NCBI RefSeq assembly: GCF_030718935.1
Contig: NZ_CP132194.1
Location: 2,604,001-2,668,000 of the forward strand
Reading direction: 5' to 3'
From: Psychrobacter sp. M13
GTDB lineage: Bacteria; Pseudomonadota; Gammaproteobacteria; Pseudomonadales; Moraxellaceae
Length of the DNA stretch: 64,000 nt
Made by a program: the position numbers and the translations under genes. Below, in pieces: positions 59,983-64,000 of this stretch. The number at the start of each line of letters is the position of its first letter. Within the stretch, counting starts at the first letter, position 1. The notes under the pieces were generated by a model. The model was not told the DNA's origin, ran no database searches, and saw nothing but the letters and a program-made list of their open reading frames with translations.

Positions 59983-62940
59983 TTACAACGCTTTCAACTG
60001 CTCCATCTGCGCCGTCATCGCGGTCAACTGCCCTTCTAACTCAGCCAGTTTTGCCTTTTCCGCATCGACCACTTCCACAGGTGCTTTACTGACAAAGCCT
60101 TCATTACCTAGCTTACGCGCGATACCTTCGGCTTGACCTTTCAACTTATCATATGACTTACCCAAACGAGCTAGCTCAGCGGTTGGATCAATTAGCCCTT
60201 TCATTGGCACCAGCACACGCAGCTGCCCAATCATACTGGATGATGACAAAGGAACATCATCACCTGCTTTTACTATTGCTAAGCTTTCAACTTTGGCAAG
60301 CGCTTTAAACTGATTGGCAATACGTGATAAACGCGCATCTTCATCCGCTGAGATATTTTGTAGCAGCACTGGCAAACGTACCGCATTACCCAGCTTCATC
60401 TCACCACGGATATTACGCACGCTGGCAATGAGCTGTTGTAGCCACTCCATATCAGCCTCGACTTGCTCGCTGATTTGCGCGTTATCCGTTTTAGGGAAAG
60501 CAGCGATCACTATACTATCAGTATCTTTACGATCTAATAGTGGCGCGATAGTTTGCCAAATTTGCTCAGTCAAATACGGCATAATCGGATGGGTAAAGCG
60601 TAATGCGGTCTCTAGCACATGCAAGAGTACATAGCGGATTTGTGCTTTACGCTCATCCGATACCGAGTCATCATTCAAGCTGGCTTTGGCAAGCTCAACA
60701 TACCAATCACAGTATTCATTCCAGATAAAGTCATAAATATCATGGCTGACCATATCAAGGCGATACTGATTGAAATGCTGATGAATATTTTTGATACTGG
60801 AATTGAGACGGCTCATGATCCACTTTTCGGGTAGCTCCCAAACTTCCACGTTAGCCGTTTGGTCGATAGGCTTGGCACTACCCTCTTTATCGACACAATT
60901 CATTAAGACGAAACGGCTAGCGTTCCAGATTTTATTACAGAAGTTGCGATAGCCCTCGACGCGTTTAAGATCAAAATTGATATCACGTCCTGTACTCGCT
61001 AAGGAGGTGAAAGTAAAACGTAGCGCATCCGTACCATAAGCTGCGATACCCTCTGGGAACTCCTTGCGCGTTTGCTTCTCAATTTTGGCGGCGTCTTTTG
61101 GGTTCATCATATTGCTAGTACGTTTTTCGACTAGCGTCTCTAAATCGATACCGTCGATAATATCGATAGGATCGAGGACGTTACCTTTAGACTTGGACAT
61201 CTTCTGGCCATTACCATCACGTACAAGACCATGCACATAGACGGTTTTAAATGGTACTTGCGGCGTGCCGTCTTCGTTTTTCACAAAGTGCATGGTCATC
61301 ATGATCATGCGCGCCACCCAAAAGAAGATAATGTCAAAACCTGTGACCAGTACGCTAGTCGGGTGGAAGGTCTCTAATACCTTTCTATCAGCTGACGGAT
61401 CAGCCCAACCGAGCGTGCTAAACGTCCATAGACCAGAGCTAAACCACGTATCGAGCACGTCATCATCTTGGCGCAATTTTATATCGTCGCTTAGATTGTA
61501 TTTGCTGCGTACTTCGGCCTCATCCCGGGCAACATAAATAGTGCCTTCCTCATCATACCAAGCAGGAATACGATGTCCCCACCAAAGCTGACGGCTGATA
61601 CACCAGTCCTGCAAGTCGGTCATCCACGCCATATACATATTTTTGTATTGCGCAGGCACAAACTCAATATCGCCGTTCTCTACCGCATCGATAGCAGGTT
61701 TAGCGAGCTTTTCAACCGCGACATACCACTGATCTGTCAACCATGGCTCAACGATGACACCACTACGATCACCGCGTGGCGCTTTTAGCGCGTAGTCTTC
61801 GATATCCTCTAACCAGTCTTGCGCTTTTGCTTGTTCTACGATTTGTTTGCGAGCAGCAAAACGCTCAACGCCAGCATAAGTCACGCCATTATGATCGCTT
61901 GGTGTGGCCTCTAACATAGGATCACGGGTTTGTAGATCAGGGTACACTTCCATATTTGCTAAAATATTAGCATGTCCATCAAGCATATTAATCAATGGCA
62001 ACTCATGACGACGACCTAGATCGTAGTCATTAAAATCATGAGCTGGGGTTATTTTGACACAACCTGTACCAAACTCGATATCGACATAATCATCAGCGAC
62101 GATAGGCACCACTCGTCCAGTAATCGGCAAGGTAATAGTTTTGCCAATCAAGTGTGCATAACGCTCATCACTTGGATTGACCGCGACTGCCGTATCACCC
62201 AATAAAGTTTCAGGACGTGTTGTCGCAACTACTAGATAGTTTTTGCCATCTTGGGTAGTGGTATCGCTATCGGTAAAGTGATAGCGGAAATGCCAAAGTG
62301 AGCCTTTTTCATCATGGTTCTCAACTTCTAAATCTGATAATGCCGTTTGAAACTTAGGATCCCAATTGACTAGACGCTTACCGCGATAAATTAAGCCATC
62401 ATCGAACAGACGTACGAATACTTCTTTTACCGCGTTGGATAGGCCATCATCCATGGTAAAGCGCTCACGTGACCAATCGACTGAGCTACCTAAACGACGA
62501 ATCTGCGTAGTAATATTATCGCCCGACTCCTCTTTCCACTCCCAAACCTTATTAATAAACTCTTCACGACCTAAATCATGACGCTTGATACCTTCGGCGT
62601 TGAGACGACGCTCAACGACCATTTGGGTGGCGATACCCGCGTGATCGGTGCCTGGCTGCCATAAAGTATTATCGCCATCCATACGGTGGAAACGGGTCAA
62701 CGCATCCATAATGGCATTGTTAAAGCCGTGTCCCATATGTAGCGAGCCTGTCACGTTTGGCGGTGGCAAGGCAATAGAGAACGATTCGTCTTTATCAAAG
62801 GTCGGTTGAAAATAACCGCTCTCTTCCCAGTTTTGGTACATTCCTGCTTCGACATCGCTGGGATTATAGGCGTTTTCTAACTGGCTGAGGGCGGCTTGAA
62901 TAGAGTGAGTGAGGTTGGTTTTAGAATTAGGAATAGTCAT
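59983..62940 (-). CDS. valS: Valyl-tRNA synthetase
   Basis: This is a class I aminoacyl-tRNA synthetase charging tRNA-Val. In 985 residues it shows the HIGH-type HMGH (H68-H71, after PPPNVTGSL), an editing CP1 domain, and KMSKS (about 579-583). A C-terminal coiled-coil arm with [18 protein letters not shown] completes it. The length is close to E. coli ValS (951). The ATG at 62940 has only a weak site upstream. The gene is monocistronic. Confidence 0.96.
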   Translation of the reverse strand: MTIPNSKTNLTHSIQAALSQLENAYNPSDVEAGMYQNWEESGYFQPTFDKDESFSIALPPPNVTGSLHMGHGFNNAIMDALTRFHRMDGDNTLWQPGTDHAGIATQMVVERRLNAEGIKRHDLGREEFINKVWEWKEESGDNITTQIRRLGSSVDWSRERFTMDDGLSNAVKEVFVRLFDDGLIYRGKRLVNWDPKFQTALSDLEVENHDEKGSLWHFRYHFTDSDTTTQDGKNYLVVATTRPETLLGDTAVAVNPSDERYAHLIGKTITLPITGRVVPIVADDYVDIEFGTGCVKITPAHDFNDYDLGRRHELPLINMLDGHANILANMEVYPDLQTRDPMLEATPSDHNGVTYAGVERFAARKQIVEQAKAQDWLEDIEDYALKAPRGDRSGVIVEPWLTDQWYVAVEKLAKPAIDAVENGDIEFVPAQYKNMYMAWMTDLQDWCISRQLWWGHRIPAWYDEEGTIYVARDEAEVRSKYNLSDDIKLRQDDDVLDTWFSSGLWTFSTLGWADPSADRKVLETFHPTSVLVTGFDIIFFWVARMIMMTMHFVKNEDGTPQVPFKTVYVHGLVRDGNGQKMSKSKGNVLDPIDIIDGIDLETLVEKRTSNMMNPKDAAKIEKQTRKEFPEGIAAYGTDALRFTFTSLASTGRDINFDLKRVEGYRNFCNKIWNASRFVLMNCVDKEGSAKPIDQTANVEVWELPEKWIMSRLNSSIKNIHQHFNQYRLDMVSHDIYDFIWNEYCDWYVELAKASLNDDSVSDERKAQIRYVLLHVLETALRFTHPIMPYLTEQIWQTIAPLLDRKDTDSIVIAAFPKTDNAQISEQVEADMEWLQQLIASVRNIRGEMKLGNAVRLPVLLQNISADEDARLSRIANQFKALAKVESLAIVKAGDDVPLSSSSMIGQLRVLVPMKGLIDPTAELARLGKSYDKLKGQAEGIARKLGNEGFVSKAPVEVVDAEKAKLAELEGQLTAMTAQMEQLKAL

Positions 62941-63195
62941 AGTGAATATGTCTTTTATTGATAATGTTTATTAAAATGAATGTGGTAAATTTAGAGAAAA
63001 TAAGTAATAGCGTGATTTTAACGCAGATAGCAGTATTTTGTTAGCGTTAAGGTGAATTAGACGTATAGCTCTTTAAAGAGTAGTAAACAATTAACAACAT
63101 CAAACCGTTTATCCATCAACATCATATAAGCTGATTATAGTCTACAATAAATCTTTTTAATCCAAAGCTATAATCTGATAAACAGTGAGCTACTT

Positions 63196-64000
63196 GTGCC
63201 CAAAACCCCTAAGTCAACCAGCCCTGATTCTAGCAAAATGAGCAAAGATGATAACAGTAGTAAAACGGCTGCTACCGAAAACCTAGAAGATCACGATTTC
63301 TCCGAAACTATTAGTGAAGAAGACGTTGATACCATCAAAAAAGTCGCCAACGATGACAACCTAAGCAAGCCTAAAAGCTATGCTAGCATCTTAGTTGAGC
63401 AAGTCATTGATGCCAAAGAAACCTTTAATCGCTCTTTAGGCTCCTTGTTTACTAGCGCTTTTACTGCAGGGCTAGAGATTGGCTTTAGCTTATTTGTCAT
63501 TCTATCCGCCTTTGCACTATTGAGCGAAGTAGTGCCCAGCCACTACGCGATGGTTTTATCCTCCCTGCTCTATCCATTGGGCTTTATCATCGTCGTCATC
63601 GGTCAGTCGTTGTTATTCACTGAGCAAACCTCATTGTTGAGCCTACCTGTACTCAATGGTATCGAGCCTTTGCACAAGCTATTACGACTTTGGGGCATTG
63701 TCATCGCAGGTAATATTGTCGGTGGCTGTCTGTTTGCTGCACTGATGATTGGCCTTGGTATTAACATGGATTTGTTTAGCGTGGCTGACATTGATGCTTA
63801 CGCCCAGCACGTCTTAGACTTTAAGTGGTGGGTGATATTTGGTAGTTCAATTCTAGCAGGTTGGATGATGGGCGTGGCTGCGTGGCTAGTGACCTCTGCA
63901 CGCGATACCATTAGTCGTATCGTGCTAGTCACTTTAATTACGGGAAGTATTGGGTTTTTAGGTTTGCACCACAGTATTGTCGGTAATATCGAGGTGTTTT
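63196..64000 (+). CDS. Formate/nitrite transporter family protein (YfdC-like), 3' end outside the window
   Basis: This partial CDS runs off the right edge (268 residues seen, no stop). A GTG at 63196 is the likely start; an ATG at 63238 is the alternative. About 65 hydrophilic, Ser/Asp/Glu-rich residues precede the membrane part. In it, YPLGFIIVVIGQSLLFTEQT, LRLWGIVIAGNIVGG and LHHSIVGNIEVF match the FNT fold, most like E. coli YfdC with its hydrophilic N-terminus. The substrate of YfdC-type members is unknown. It is divergent from valS across 255 bases. Confidence 0.82.
   Translation, partial: MPKTPKSTSPDSSKMSKDDNSSKTAATENLEDHDFSETISEEDVDTIKKVANDDNLSKPKSYASILVEQVIDAKETFNRSLGSLFTSAFTAGLEIGFSLFVILSAFALLSEVVPSHYAMVLSSLLYPLGFIIVVIGQSLLFTEQTSLLSLPVLNGIEPLHKLLRLWGIVIAGNIVGGCLFAALMIGLGINMDLFSVADIDAYAQHVLDFKWWVIFGSSILAGWMMGVAAWLVTSARDTISRIVLVTLITGSIGFLGLHHSIVGNIEVF

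Noticed and set aside
1..64000. CRISPR arrays, tRNA or rRNA genes, insertion sequences and prophage
   Set aside because: No repeat-spacer pattern, cloverleaf-like segment, transposase or phage structural gene was found by eye; short RNAs could still be missed.

Overview
The window looks like a chromosomal segment of a Psychrobacter-type gammaproteobacterium (Moraxellaceae). This is inferred from moderate G+C with AT-rich spacers, the gene content (Pil-Chp twitching cluster, minCDE, metNIQ, ccmABCDE, coaBC/radC, nhaA), and many proteins padded with N/D/S/T-rich hydrophilic stretches. No rRNA, tRNA, CRISPR array, insertion sequence or prophage was seen. No database search was possible, so family names rest on motif recognition.

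Layout. 0-2.4 kb: minC, then minD-minE after an unusually long gap. 2.5-13.9 kb (minus strand): a cytochrome b561, then the Pil-Chp chemosensory cluster, transcribed pilG-pilH-pilI-pilJ-chpA-chpC-like. PilJ has lost its periplasmic sensor domain and a long hairpin separates pilJ from chpA. 14.3-18.9 kb: an orphan membrane-fusion lipoprotein, then an OmpR-family regulator and a histidine kinase with a large insert inside its ATPase domain. 19.1-22.9 kb: metN-metI-metQ, a small unlisted 44-residue ORF on the minus strand, and an aldo/keto reductase. 23.0-26.5 kb (minus): ccmA-ccmB-ccmC-ccmD-ccmE for cytochrome c maturation. 26.6-33.1 kb: an unrecognised protein, a YbjN-like protein, an HDAC-family deacetylase, a DUF2905 protein, a TauE/SafE permease, coaBC with a histidine-rich insert, and radC. 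33.4-43.7 kb: FadE-type acyl-CoA dehydrogenase with an acidic tail, a DAACS symporter, a gltS remnant, a YfcA-like permease, nhaA with a structured leader, a DUF2799 lipoprotein and an MpaB/DUF2236 protein. 43.7-52.6 kb: two NUDIX hydrolases, a PreP-like M16 protease, tandem universal stress proteins, a divergent LysR/YeiH pair and cspA.

52.8-59.8 kb is the most accessory-looking part. It holds a DUF454 protein, lipoproteins, a tandem pair of four-helix membrane proteins sharing an FFHASASG motif, a sterol-desaturase-family enzyme, and a coupled pair made of a very AT-rich pentapeptide-like membrane protein and a truncated TerD domain. The window ends with valS (minus) and the 5' part of a formate/nitrite-transporter-family gene.

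Functional themes are envelope and polarity (Min, Pil-Chp), ion and organic-acid transport (NhaA, DAACS, TSUP permeases, YeiH), respiration (CcmA-E, cytochrome b561) and fatty-acid oxidation. The best candidates for new biology are the pentapeptide/TerD pair, the His-rich CoaBC insert, the kinase with a split ATPase domain and the sensorless PilJ.
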